This document shows positions 22,713-34,240 of a stretch of DNA of 64,000 bases, piece after piece. A program made the position numbers and the translations under genes. The stretch covers positions 186,001-250,000 of the forward strand of contig CP114118.1 in NCBI GenBank assembly GCA_029959195.1. Reading direction: 5' to 3'. The notes below the pieces were generated by a model. That model saw only the letters and a program-made list of their open reading frames with translations. It did no database searches and had not been told where the DNA came from. This DNA comes from Dictyophora rubrovolvata. Lineage: Eukaryota; Basidiomycota; Agaricomycetes; Phallales; Phallaceae. Position 1 is the stretch's first letter, and each line of letters opens with the position of its first letter.

Positions 22713-25366
22713 ATGTCCAAGTCCCGTTCCGAAAATCCTCCCGAAAATGTCGTTTCTGTAGATCTTCAAGCTCTCCCCGAGCAAGCAGGTCAAGCTACGA
22801 ACCCAGACTCGGAGACTGAACGACATGACGATGTGAAACACACAAACTCTTCGTTTTCGACAAGTCCAAGGAAGAAACCATCATCTGGACGTTCTTATCA
22901 ACTCAGGTTGGGCATAGCGCTGGCTCTCCCCGTGTTCCTCGAGACATTGGACTATACCAGTACTTTATTTTCAGTATTTTATGAACACGCCCTCACCTCT
23001 GTTTGATAGTTGTCGCGACAGCCCAGCCACATATTGCTGTATGAAAACCCAATAAGACCATCCTCATAAATTTGTGCTAACCTCGAACACTATCAGTCCG
23101 CGTTCAACCGCTTAGACCTTCAGAGGTTCGTGACTAGACTTACCGTAGAAATATATTTCAATTTACTTTCAAAAAGCTACATTGGAACGATCTATGTTCT
23201 CACTTCCACAGTCTTTCTCCCGATCTTCGCCTCTTTAGCCGATATTTTCGGTCGTCACTGGGCCTTACAACTATCGATGTTTTTCTTTTTGATAGGGTCT
23301 GCTATCAGCACAGGAGCACAGGTAATTGCCATTGACCTACTTTTAAAGAAACTAAGTCAATATACCCTGTCTCGAAAGAACATAACCATGGTACTGGCTG
23401 GTCGCGCCGTTGCCGGCATCGGCGCAGCAGGATTAGTTACGGTGAGATTTTCGAGCTTGGTAAATGAAATTCAGGGATGAGGTTCGCTAAATAAAACTTT
23501 TTTTTCACTCAAGGTCGTCCGAGTTATAATAGCTGATTCCCGTTCTTTGAACACGAACAACACTCAAACTGCGATTATCGTTCTTCTTTATGCGATCGGT
23601 TACAGTGTGGGTCCGGTAATCGGAGGGGCTCTTACTACTGTCAGTTTCAGATGGGTATTTGCTATCAAGTGAGATAGGTTTTCCCCGTCTCATTATATAT
23701 TTTTTACCTCACTTTTTGCATATCAGTCTCCCTTGCACCGCAGCGTCCATCGTTTTAGCTTTCGTTCTACTACGAGGCTACGTAAAACCGGCTCAAGTTC
23801 GACACGTAGTCAAGGACAGCAGTGACAATCCTGATTATACTACCCAAGAAAGCATGCTCTCCAAGTTTCAAAGAGTAGACGTTTTGGGAGCGCTTCTCTT
23901 CATTAGCGGTGGTATTCTCATACTACTTGGTCTTAACTGGGGTTCTACAACCGTCTGGAACGATGCTAGAGTCATCGCGACCCTCGTTGTTGGGAGTTTA
24001 CTTGCCGTGACTTTCGTTTTCTGGGAATGGTTCGCCGAACTTCCCTTGAACGACGAACAAGATAGGGATAATAGCAACGGAGCTGAAAAGGTTGAAGCTG
24101 AACGTTATTCCCCGCTTCTTCGTCGTTTTCGACCGTCTTGGTTCCGGCCTGAAACGATGATTCCGCTAGAGGTGTTTAAGAATTACGATATCTGTGTGAC
24201 ACAGTTTGCTGCTTTTGCGTCTGGAATGGTCATGTTGGCACGTTGCTCTTGATCCGCCGCCGACGCGCTTTAGAGCCTGATTTCTTCTTCTTTTCTCAGG
24301 TCAACTTTTATTTCCTTGCGATCTTCTTTACTATCGTATTGGATAAATCTGCGAATCAAGCTGGTGTACAGCTCATATACTTCGCACCTGGCATGGTTCG
24401 TCTTGATTTAGACAACGGTTTTATCCATACTTGATAGTGTATTTTATCTTAGGGCGCTGGGACTTTCATTTCTATTTACATGATCAAATTCTTCCGACAG
24501 GTACTACTTCAATTTAAATCACAAAGGTATCATGGTTAACTTCTCTCCCTGCAGCCCAAATATGCCATCATTGTTGGTGGTTTCGTCGTCCCCATTGGAC
24601 TAGGCCTACTCTCTTTCGCAATGGAACGCAACAATCAACAACTGGCTGATGGTTTTCTTGTCGTTTGCGGTGTCGGTATAGGACTTGGATTTGGTCCGTT
24701 GGCCACTCAAGCCCGATTTTCCCAGCCCGAAAGCCGAGTTGCCATCGTCGTAGGTCTCAACCTATTCGTAAGTTCACGATCCACGAAATCGTGCATCTTT
24801 TGCTTAAAAATTCTCAAATTATACAGTTTCGGACATTTGGAGGAACAGTCGGTCTCGCACAGTGTAGTGCAGTCTTGAACGCCAAAGTCCGCACAATACT
24901 AACAGACCTTGCATTCTCCGGTACATTAACACCACCAGAAATAGCTCAAGTTGCTTCATTGGGCGATATCAGCTCTATTCAGGCTATTTCGCAGCTGCCG
25001 CCTTTTTTACAACAAGCCGTAAGAGACGCATTCAGAGAGGGGGTGCGATGGGCCTTCATTTCGCTCATACCATGGACTGGCGTTTCCGCCATATTGGTTT
25101 TGTTTTTGTCGAATATTCCGGATAGCGATCTCCGAGCTTTGCAAAATGGGACACAAGATCCGGCAAATCGTCAGGATGACAGCGAGGGTAGTACTACTCA
25201 GGCTCAGGATCGGCCTGGAAATAGAGTAGCATCTAAACCCAAGGCTTATCAGCCGATTAGCTTGCTTATTTGGCATGTGAAGAGGTATTTTAAGGAAAGA
25301 CGGGAAGCTCAAGCTAGGGCACGCGTGGCTATTACTCAATGTACTCAACAGGCTGCCTTGGTTTAA
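22713..25366 (+). CDS. MFS transporter, DHA2-type (14 TM)
   Basis: This is a major facilitator of the drug:H+ antiporter-2 type, a plasma-membrane or vacuolar exporter. It begins MSKSRSENPPE at 22713 with a long hydrophilic N-terminus (a TTG upstream at 22653 is not a start). TM1 reads LGIALALPVFLETLDYT, then across an intron VATAQPHIA. Conserved blocks follow: YIGTIYVLTSTVFLPIFASL, ADIFGRHWALQLSM (motif A), VLAGRAVAGIGAAGL (motif B region), GYSVGPVIGGALT (motif C, antiporter signature) and FRWVFAIN. The second half continues with FFTIVLDKSANQAGVQLIY, GGFVVPIGLGLLSF, GVGIGLGFGPLATQARF and a final TM near LIPWTGVSAILVLFLSNI. About nine exons. One intron near 24240 seems to need a GC donor. The substrate is unknown. 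Confidence 0.85.
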
Positions 25367-25679
25367 TCGTCAACTGATGGAACGAATTTTGTTGCGTAAA
25401 TCCCCGTAAATTCTTGCTCTAGTATGTTTTGTGTATGTTACGTATATCTTGTATAGTATCTACTAGTAAGAATTATATTATTGATCATACCCGACATACA
25501 TTGATAATAAAATTCAAACGTTGCTGTTTTCTGGTTCAATGCAATGTGTGATGGAATAGTTTAGACTTTTCGTTAATATTATACATGAGATTTAATCATA
25601 TCAATACACTTCCAGTTTAAACACGTATCGAGTGGATTAACGAGATCCAAAACGTCTCGAAAATCGACATTCTGACTCT
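25367..25679. other. Convergent intergenic spacer
   Basis: This is the shared 3' region of the MFS gene and the small glycine-rich gene. It is AT-rich with nothing else recognisable. Confidence 0.5.
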
Positions 25680-26058
25680 TCAGGAGTACTGCTCGTCTTT
25701 GATTGGAACGTCTTTGCCTGTTTGAAATGAATTGTCTAGAGCTGAGCCCACAAAGGTGATTGATTCTCACCAGTCACTTTTTTGACCCCAGTTCTGATGG
25801 CGTCGCTTATCTTCTCGGTAGTGCTATGACTCTGGAGCGTTCACATGAACGACTGCTGCTAGTACTCTAGGACAAAAAGCACACCTCTTCATGTCCAGCC
25901 CGACGTTCAGCATAATCGACGCTTTTGTCAAGCATGTCACCATTGCCAGTTTGACCGGTCGTGTTGCCACCCATTCCCATTCCCATTCCCGTTCCGGCTT
26001 GATTACCAGTACCACCATATTCGCCGGCACCGGTTGTGTAGTTTGTGTCTGATTGCAT
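25680..26058 (-). CDS. Small glycine-rich hydrophilic protein
   Basis: Three short exons are read on the minus strand from ATG at 26058. Exon 1 gives a Gly/Met/Thr-rich N-terminus (MQSDTNYTTGAGEYGG, then GMGMGMGG) and the block DKSVDYAERRAGHEE. A donor inside GGTGTGC and an acceptor CATAG at about 25830 lead to TTEKISDAIRTGVKKVTG. A last exon gives GKDVPIKDEQYS and a stop at 25680. The end matches a small protein type I recall from many basidiomycetes (D-K-x-V-D-Y-A-E-R-x-A-G-H ... I-S-D-x-I-R-T-G ... T-G-K-D-V-P-I), of about 85-90 aa, with no assigned function; a stress or hydrophilin-like role is a guess. No signal peptide. The conserved blocks across two introns make the gene likely real. 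Confidence 0.7.
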
Positions 26059-26788
26059 GATGATTTGTTGATTCAAGGGTTGGATAATGCCGCAGTAAAA
26101 ACGCTGAAGCAATGTTTATATATGAGGTTTGTTGATAGATATGACGTCAAAAAGTACGTGCATAGTAGAGGCAGAGGCCTTTATGCCACCCGCTCCACGC
26201 TTTTTGGTGCAGCACTCCACAGGTGGCTTGTGATTTGAAAATTATTCAGTGACTTCATCATGATGTGTTCCTAATCGATTTATCAGTCTGGGCCCGTTTA
26301 TCATGAAATAGAGACTGGGTGCCTAAACCCAACCTCCGAGTCTCCGACTAAAAGACAAAAACACCTGAAGAGGGTCGTCTAAGTCTTGGCGCTTGGCGCG
26401 AGCATGTGTCACGAAGTGACCCTCATGTGGAACATTGTGGACCGGTCACCTGCTCCAAGTCAACTCCAACTGCTAAGTGCTTTACTTTTGTTTTCGAGGA
26501 AAACGCTACTGTTTTTTCTCGAATCTTCAAAACGTTCGTTGTCTGCCTCGCAGTCAATGTTAGATCAACGCCAGTCTTCGGTTGTTTTTTTCTTTTTCGT
26601 CTAACACTGCTCTAGCCTCTGGTGTCTTTGAACTAATATTCAAAATATCTCTTAGACCCGATCAACACTTACTCATTTCAAGTTATCAAGGTATTGTATT
26701 TTTTATGCCATTTTAATTTCTTTCGTCTTCGCATGAGTCACTTAGCTCCTATCCATCTTCCTGGCTGTTCTCAACTGTCTTATGTCTC

Positions 26789-27457
26789 CCCCAGCAAAGT
26801 TTAGGCGCTCGATACTAAATCGAGTAACCAAATTTCTGCGCATGTCGTCAACCAATGAGACGCATCCAAGGCTCTTCTCGCTCGATGATCACCCTCTAAT
26901 TATACGTTATATGGACGGTAGATCAGATTAATGGTATGGTCTGATAGATCAGTGGGATGTGTGAAATTATCTCTTTCAGACTGTCTTAAGTTCAATCCCC
27001 GGTGCCCTCCTGTTTTTTTGCCGTTGCACGAAGGTGAATAAGTTATTCAGTTAAAGCTTCTCTTGGGAAATTCAGACCACTTGAATTTAACCTTGAGTCA
27101 AAATCTCTCATTTTCATGATTTTAGTGTTTGAAGTCCTTGATCTCTAGCTGGAGGAGGTTCCCTGTAAGTACAGGGTCTTGTACCAGCTTGTACTTTGTG
27201 TCAAGAGCTCCAAAAAGAGGCGGTCTGAAATTTAAACGCTTCACTTGTGGTTGCTTCAAAACTTCCTTCCCGGATTCTTTTACCTTCTTTGTTATATTCA
27301 TAAAAGACTTCCTCATTATTTACATTGAACTTTGCATGCACTTTTTCTTAAAAAAGTTTAATCTTGCTGTTCGCGAACTATAGCCCTCAACGAAAGGCAG
27401 GCGTGCGAACTTTTAGCCGAACTTGGATGAGCGCCTAAACTTTGCTGGGGGAGACGT
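26789..27457. repeat. Inverted 28-bp repeat pair
   Basis: The segment at 26789-26816 (containing CCCCCAGCAAAGTTTAGGCG) recurs in inverse orientation at about 27430-27457 (CGCCTAAACTTTGCTGGGGG). The first arm is preceded by CCATCTTCCTGGCTGTTCTC, which recurs in direct orientation at about 27585-27604 next to the tandem repeat. The two sites therefore share a rearranged sequence family. Confidence 0.6.
26936..27015 (+). repeat. tRNA-like / possible SINE head remnant
   Basis: An A-box-like TAGATCAGTGGGA at about 26945, a 5-bp TGAAA/TTTCA stem around a 7-nt loop, a B-box-like AGTTCAATCC and a following T7 run resemble a Pol III promoter and terminator. The acceptor, D and T stems do not pair, so a working tRNA is not supported. 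Confidence 0.25.
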
Positions 27458-27467
27458 AGGGCTGCTG

Positions 27468-27702
27468 CTGTTCTCAAATCGAAACGTTCTCGTAATATGG
27501 AAGGGTCAAAAGCTACCTGTCGGTAGGCACCCAAAGTCAACGTCATATTGAAGGAAATGAAACCTAGATGTTCTACCCACCTGTCCATCTTCCTGGCTGT
27601 TCTCAAATCGAAACGTTCTCGTAATATGAAGGGGTCAAAAGTTACCTGTCGGCAGGCACCCAAAGTCAACGTCATATTGAAAGAAATGAGACCTAGATGT
27701 TC
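27468..27702. repeat. Tandem duplication, 106-bp units at 129-bp spacing
   Basis: Units at 27468-27573 and 27597-27702 have the same length and differ at about six positions. Each begins CTGTTCTCAAATCGAAACGT and ends CCTAGATGTTC. They lie shortly upstream of peptidase copy C. They show no coding signature. Confidence 0.8.
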
Positions 27703-27767
27703 GAAAGCCCGAATAAGTAGCTATACTGCCGTAGTCGTAATACTGTCTCTCGCACTATTTCCTGGGG

Positions 27768-27792
27768 GACACAGCACGGTTAGGCGAGGCCG
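27768..27792 (+). promoter_or_regulatory. Promoter block shared by peptidases C and B
   Basis: GACACAGCACGGTTAGGCGA followed by GGCCG matches the block upstream of copy B. A TATA-like CTTAAATAAG follows at 27863-27872, about 60 bp before the ATG at 27932. Confidence 0.45.
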
Positions 27793-27931
27793 TACGGACA
27801 GGGGTGACCAGTACGCATGTGATGCAAATAAACAGCTTATCAAAAGGCGATGAACCGACGGGCTTAAATAAGGCCACGCAACGCCGAACCATGATTCCCA
27901 TCTTTTCCCTCCAGTACTTTATTCCCTTATA

Positions 27932-29821
27932 ATGTTTTCAGTTTTTGCTTTTATCCTACTTCTCAATGGCGTGTTGGCATTACCTTCACCTTTCCGAATA
28001 ACAGATCCTTTGGTTTCGAGGTCCGATACTTCCCGTACACAAACAGGTCAAGCGCTTGAGGTGCGTATTAACATAATCAAAGGAAACACAGAATAAAACA
28101 GGCTGATCTTGCTTGGCACCAAAAAAAGGCTACCAACTTGAAGGCTCGACAACAAATCATAGAGACCACCTTCATTGTCCCCATGAACTGTACAACAGTA
28201 AGCTCTTGTATTCCTGTTTCTGTTTTGAATGTGCATTTAAATTTGAGCGCTCGCTGTTTCAACAAGACTAATTGCGTTGTTTCGGCTGGCATCGGTACAC
28301 CCCCTCATTATTATAATCTCCTCGTGGATACGTAAATACTTGTGATACTTACTTTTTCGGGCAGATATTGACTTTACTTTGCTAATGTAGTGGTTCGTCC
28401 AACACCTGGGTGGGAGCTGGCCAAACGTTCGTTTCAACTTCATCCACAGTACAGACTGGCCAAAAGGTGACAAAGCAATATGGCATCGGTTCTTTTGTGA
28501 GTATCGACCTCTATACCGAGCCTGTCCTAATTCACTGATTCTTTGAAGTCCGGAAATGAAGGTATTCTTGTTATCTATATGATTCTATGATTAGTGATAC
28601 CTACTTTATATTACTCTTCCCTAGTGACTGATACGCTTTTTCTGGGACCGAGCCTTATGATCAAATCACAAAGCATCGGCATTGCGAGCGAAAGCGATGG
28701 TTTCGAAGGTAAGTCAAACCGATTTCTTCAAAACCTGAAATCATTGAATTCATTAAAAAATTGAAGGTTTCGATGGAATTCTTGGGATTGGTTCGTCATC
28801 AGTAGAAAGTTTACATCTGAAAATCAACAGAACAATATATAGGACCGACTGATCTCACTCGGGGCAGTTTGAGTCCGAGTACAAGCGCAGTGATTCCTAC
28901 TGTGGTTGACGTAAGTTTTCAAACAATTCAAACTCGATCGAAACATAACATTACCACACAGCAAATGAAAGCTCAAGGTCGGAATTATATTTTTATTCCC
29001 ATTGTAACACTGACACAGGTTTTACAGGTATTGCTTCTGCCATCGTTGGCATCTCTATCCCACCAGCTGGCGAATCACAAACTCTTCCTGGTCAATTGAT
29101 GTTTGGCGGAACTGACCCGACCAAAGTTAGTGGGAATATTCAGCTGTTTCCCACTAGTACATCAACAGTTGCTAGTGCCAGCGATTTTTGGGCTTTAGAC
29201 GCGGACATGACGTACGTAATTTTGCAAACAACTATGTCTCTTCGGGTCAGCATGAACCTTCTGAATAGGCTCGGCTCGGATCATATCCTGTCAAACATGC
29301 CTATTGTTATGGGTAAGGCATGAATCTATTATTTTGAGAATTTCGTGTGACTTTTTAAAGATACGGGAACCTCAAATTTTCAGCTAGCTAGCGATGCCTT
29401 TCTGCGTTATAAAGATGCAACGGGAGCTACAGTCGACTCAGCTACCCAGTTTCTGAAACTCACCTCTGACCAGTTCGCATCGTTACCAGATTTGATCATC
29501 ACTGTCTTGGGGGTGAGTGCTACGCATTTTGGTTGAAATCTCATCATTTAGTTTATTTCAAAGAATAATATCTCCATACCCTCGAGTGCGCAAAAGTTAC
29601 CATTTTCCGATGGGTCAACCGATGTTTTCTTGTCCGCAACCACCCTTGGGACGAACAGCAGCCAAGGTTTTGGTGCCGTCCTTGGTATTGCGATGCTGTA
29701 CGGCAATATTATATTCATAATATTTCATTCCGTTACTCAAATTTTGCGTGGGTTTTTTAGGTCGCACTTGTATACTGCCTACGACTCCGATGGTCTCATT
29801 GGTATTTCTCTTAGCAAATAA
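27932..29821 (+). CDS. A1 aspartic peptidase, copy C (probably intact)
   Basis: This is a secreted polyporopepsin-like endopeptidase. A signal peptide starts at 27932 (MFSVFAFILLLNGVLALPSP). The propeptide exon includes LAWHQKKATNLKARQ and the mature region starts near CVVSAGIGTPPHYYNLLVDT. After an intron the first active site continues GSSNTWVGAGQTFVS, followed by QYGIGSF (flap). Further blocks are LFLGPSLMIKSQSIGIASE, FDGILGIG, GQLMFGGTDPTKVSGNIQL and ASDFWALDADMT. The second active site is D, intron, TGTSNFQLASDAF. The C-terminal region has FSDGSTDVFLSATTLG and SHLYTAYDSDGLIGISLSK before the stop at 29821. Both DTG motifs remain and about ten introns can be placed without a disruption. 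The C-terminal end is slightly shorter than in copies D and E. Confidence 0.8.
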
Positions 29822-30499
29822 TGTTGCTCATTAAAGGTGCAACTCACATGATTTTTGTGTATACAAACACGGGTGATATATATTTATTATACTGTACAAA
29901 GAAGAAACACATCATTGAAAGGCCCCTATACAAAGCAGGGAGTCCGTGCATTCTTTTTTACTTTAAGTATTATTTGAAAAAATTGATGAAATAATAATGG
30001 TGCCGCTTACGATGAGGTTCCCAATGCAATGAGCAAACATTGGACAAACACCAGGGCCAGACTCGATACAAAGCTCTCCAGCTTTGTGTCGAAATGCTGT
30101 TGTACTCCCGACTGCGGTGCTTCGGTGCTTCGGCAGTTAACGAATTGACGTAGGCAGCTTATTTAATGAACCCAGTGATGGAACAATTCTTGTACTTTTT
30201 CAAGATGTAACGAGAATCAAGAGAAACACTAACATAAACCAAAAGAGAGAATAGCACAAATTACATTTAATTCTACACATCTTTCAGTTTGGAAAGAAAA
30301 TCACAAAAGAATGATAAGAAATTGATCCAAAGTAAAAGACTCTTTTGATCCGAACAAGTTTCCCAACTGGCAGACCTGAGACAAACTCCGAGGTGTTTCA
30401 ATAGGCGCATTTTTTTACTACGAATTTCACCATGATTCTGGTCTTCAAGGACGAAAAAAAAAGATCAATCGTATTTGACGTCACGGAAGTGGTACTGAA
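29822..30499. other. Convergent intergenic spacer
   Basis: This lies between the 3' ends of peptidase C and the OPT gene. Nothing recognisable. Confidence 0.5.
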
Positions 30500-33400
30500 T
30501 TAGAGAAACACCCACCCAAAGAATCCTCTATCGGGCAAAGGCAGAAATGGCGTTCCAGCGGCATCGTCATTGGTGAAAGGAACTCTGCATTAAAAAAATC
30601 AGAAGCCCCCCCACGCTAAGATTTCCCGATGCACGCCGACTCACGTATTTCCCCACCAGGATTGAATACTGTTAAGACCTATGGTACCATCCTTTGGAAA
30701 TTGGAGACTACAATTGATATGAATGTGTTCGGTCGGTACTGCCACATACAAAAAGTGAAAGTTACCAGAAGAAAATAACGACGGCAGCCATGGCAACACC
30801 ACTGTCCAAAGCAGCAGACAAGACGTCTAGAAAGAGCCCGATGTTAGTTGTGAAAAGGAATATATCAGGTCCAGGAATAGAACGGACAATTGTATTTTGT
30901 CCACCAACTGAAATAACGTCTGCGGATTACATATTGGAAACTGAAATTACGCGTTAAGCTTGTAACAAAAAAAATGTTATTAACACGCACGCAAATCCAA
31001 CCAAAGACCATGGGACGTAGTTGACTGCAGTTGCTGGGGGTATCAGGCCGGTCCCATTGAAGATCACTGGGAAGCTATAAATTTCAAAACGTTAGCATTA
31101 AGAAAATGAGAATTGAAGGGAAGCTTACTTAATATATTTGACGAAGGAATTGGGGTATTTACGGGTGATGAGGTAAGGAATGACGGGGACTATAGCACCG
31201 ATCAAGAAAAAGAAAACGAGAGCTGAAAAGAGGAAAGGAAGTTAATTGTCGTAAACGGCAATGTCTGAATTCACTAACGATAGAAAATGAAACCCTTTGA
31301 GAATTGTAGACCGGGTCCGATGACACCCCAGATAATGGAGGCTGTGCCAAACACACTCGTCGATGGGCAGATGAAACTATGGTTTTTTATCATTAATTAC
31401 ATTACAACGGGGAATAAAGTTGATTCACCCGTCTTTTTGTGCTGGATCACAAATGTCTTTGATGTTCGCGAACATCCATGCCTGGACACCGAGTTGTGCT
31501 GTACCAGCAACGACAGTTGCAACGATCTATTCAGCGTCGTTGAATGAGATTTGTTAAACGATATTTGATAAACCGGATAGTACCTGACACATGAACATTG
31601 AACGTGGCGGGACCTTCATGTAATGGCCGAGTTTGAAATCTGCCGCGAATTGCAAAGCTTGCACCATAGTGATATAACCCCAGGTCTTGAACATCATCAT
31701 AGCTAAAGAGCAAAGGAGGGCGATTCAATAAAATATGTACTAGACAAGGACCGAAAAACAAATCTCATACCAATTGGACGACCCGGGAGGGCGTATCCAA
31801 TAACAAGTTCGGTGATAACGCTATAAATGTTGCGTAAAGAAAAACGCTGAATGACAGCATCAAATATCAGAAAGTCACGAACTTCAATCCAACTTGTTGG
31901 TTAGTGATGGCTTGGATCATTCCAATCGGAATAATGTAAACGAATGCTATAAAGAGATTTTACATGCGGTGAAGCAAAGGACTGGAAGAAACATACCAAT
32001 AACCAAAGCGAGAACAAAGGCCCAAACAGGCATGTTGGTAGGCCAGAGTTCTGTCAAAAGTGAGGGTTGAATGCGATCAAGAACAGATGAAATTTCCCAC
32101 TAACCAATGGACAAGATACCGAACACGAACATGGACAAGAATGTGATGGCATACCACCTGTTCCGATATCATAGTAAAATAACTCAAAAAATTGCATATT
32201 AATCATCAACGTACCAATCTGGAACCTGAGCATAACGAGACATCAACCTGGCATGGATATCAGGCTGTTCGGCCAAACTCCGACGAGCTTGAATCCAAAT
32301 CTGCTTCCTGAAATACAAAACAGCATGGACAATTGTGGCGGTGATACTGGCAAAGCTCAATCCGTAGCTAATTGCAAAGCTGGCAGATAGGAAAAGAGGC
32401 GAGTAGGCGTGGTATTTTTCCATGTTGATGGTTAAATCGTCGTTGAGAATAGCAGTAACGTTGTACGGCGCGCCGGTGTTGTCGAATGAGTGATTGGATA
32501 GGATGGGGAGATGTCCTGTGAAGAAAACATTGGTGTAATATAGGATCGGACAGAGGATCCAGAAAAAAACGACAAAGCCGGCAAAGACGTTGGCTATGAG
32601 GGCATTGAAGCCCATTAGTACGGCACAGAAAGAATATAGGTGATATACCTTCTGCCCACCAAGGAGAAGCCAGGGGAGAACCGATGTAGGCAATCTGAGC
32701 CCAACTGTAATTAGATAGAAAGTTACAGTAAGTATTAAATGTTCCTGGTAGAGTTTTGTAACGTACTCAAACGTGAGAATACTACGTTAGATGATTAGCT
32801 AAAGACAGATCACTTATTGCAAATGACGCGCCTCATCCCAAGACCGTGATTATATCCGAATAACTGGTTGATAACCTTGTTGTTGGGAGCAATCCATGTA
32901 ACCCAAGAAAAGACAGACAAGCCGATGAAAAGATACCCAGGCACAAAGTCTAAATAGAGGATACATTCCCAGAAAGTGGGTTCAGGCATTACGGACAACG
33001 AAACAGTATACGCACACCAGAAGAAACTCCCCAAAAAGGCGTAGAGGAAAAAGCGTTCACGAGAGACGCCACCATGACCACCAATACCAGCGTACTGTAA
33101 TTAAATGCAAATTCAATAAGAGCCTTTTTGACGAAGGACGGAGCCATATACCTCCTGAGAATGTAAAGTGTTGAACAAAGCGCAATACACCAAATTGGCA
33201 GGCCAGACTATCTGACAGTTAGGAAACCTTTGATTAATTTGCTTCGTGCCTTTCAAAACTTACTCATGGAAGGAGGAGAGACTAAAAAGCGACGGCAGAT
33301 ACCACCAACAGAGAAACCTATCAATTGTGTAGAAAGCACGACCATCCATTGATCTAGGGGGGAAAAGAAAAAGGTACTGTCAATCTTGGTCGAAGATAAC

Positions 33401-34240
33401 GTTTGGCAACTACATACAAGCAAAGTTGAATTCCTGGGCGTAAAATACACGTTGAACGGCGATAATATCAGTAGCATAAGCACTTTGATAAGCAACAGTG
33501 GCCATCATGGTAATAAGTCTATAAAGAAAAGGCTTCGTAAGAACCTGGAGACAATCTTTACTATGATCTACCCAAAACTCACACGTGCTCTTTAATGGAA
33601 AAGGGACCGGGGTTGAGATCCATACCCAAAAAGCGCCATTTAGGGGTCACACGAGCAATAAAGCAGCCGAGGGGATAGGAAAGCAGCTGGGAACATAAGT
33701 TACCGATGGTGACAGCGGGGAAACGGAAGAAATAGAATTGGTTAAGGCCTATCCATACGATGAGGACAATAAAGGTAACATATACAGATACATGTATCTC
33801 ACCGGGTATGAGGATAGCAGAGAGTAAACCAATGATCCATGCACGCAGTGTTCCACAAGGCCTAACCGAAAGTCTTTAAAAACGTACACTAAAATAGCAC
33901 ACAAACAGTTGTACATCTCTGGGTCATCCGTGTTGGCCACCGCACTACGCACTTCCGGGTATGGACTTTGGAGAAGAAAAGGATCAGCCTAAGTGGTGTA
34001 GATGATTTATGATCAATAACTTGCCTGTCATCCTCGAGTTCCATGTGATCCCTGTCGAGATTGGGGTCGTCAAAGAAGGCACCCGCTACTTCCTACAAGC
34101 GAGCTTAAAGCTACGACTTGACACAACTTTAAGGTGAGATTGCTTACGCTAATGATCACATCGTCGACTTGGAAATTCTTCTCGGTATCATATTTCTCGT
34201 CTTCATTGTATCCCGCAGGCATTGCGAAGATGTCAGACAT
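30500..34240 (-). CDS. OPT-family oligopeptide transporter
   Basis: This is a proton-coupled transporter of small peptides (and in some members glutathione or metal chelates) with 12-16 TM segments in the plasma membrane. The gene reads 34240 to 30500 on the minus strand in roughly 18 exons. The N-terminus is acidic ([18 protein letters not shown]). Conserved OPT blocks are: [130 protein letters not shown] and, near the end, [20 protein letters not shown]. The last exon ends GFFGWVFL-stop. An upstream in-frame ATG at 34330 is possible. It stands beside several secreted peptidases, whose peptide products it could import; this functional link is inference. Confidence 0.85.

Larger units (their letters stand above)
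26059..27931. other. Gene-free stretch with local repeats
   Basis: No gene is supported. It contains a tRNA-like/SINE-like segment (about 26936-27015), a 129-bp tandem duplication (27468-27702) and an inverted copy of part of it, plus the promoter of peptidase C. Confidence 0.5.

Noticed and set aside
26936-27015. Functional tRNA gene
   Set aside because: Only the A/B-box strings and one stem fit. Acceptor, D and T stems do not pair and the anticodon would be odd, so I list it only as a possible SINE remnant.
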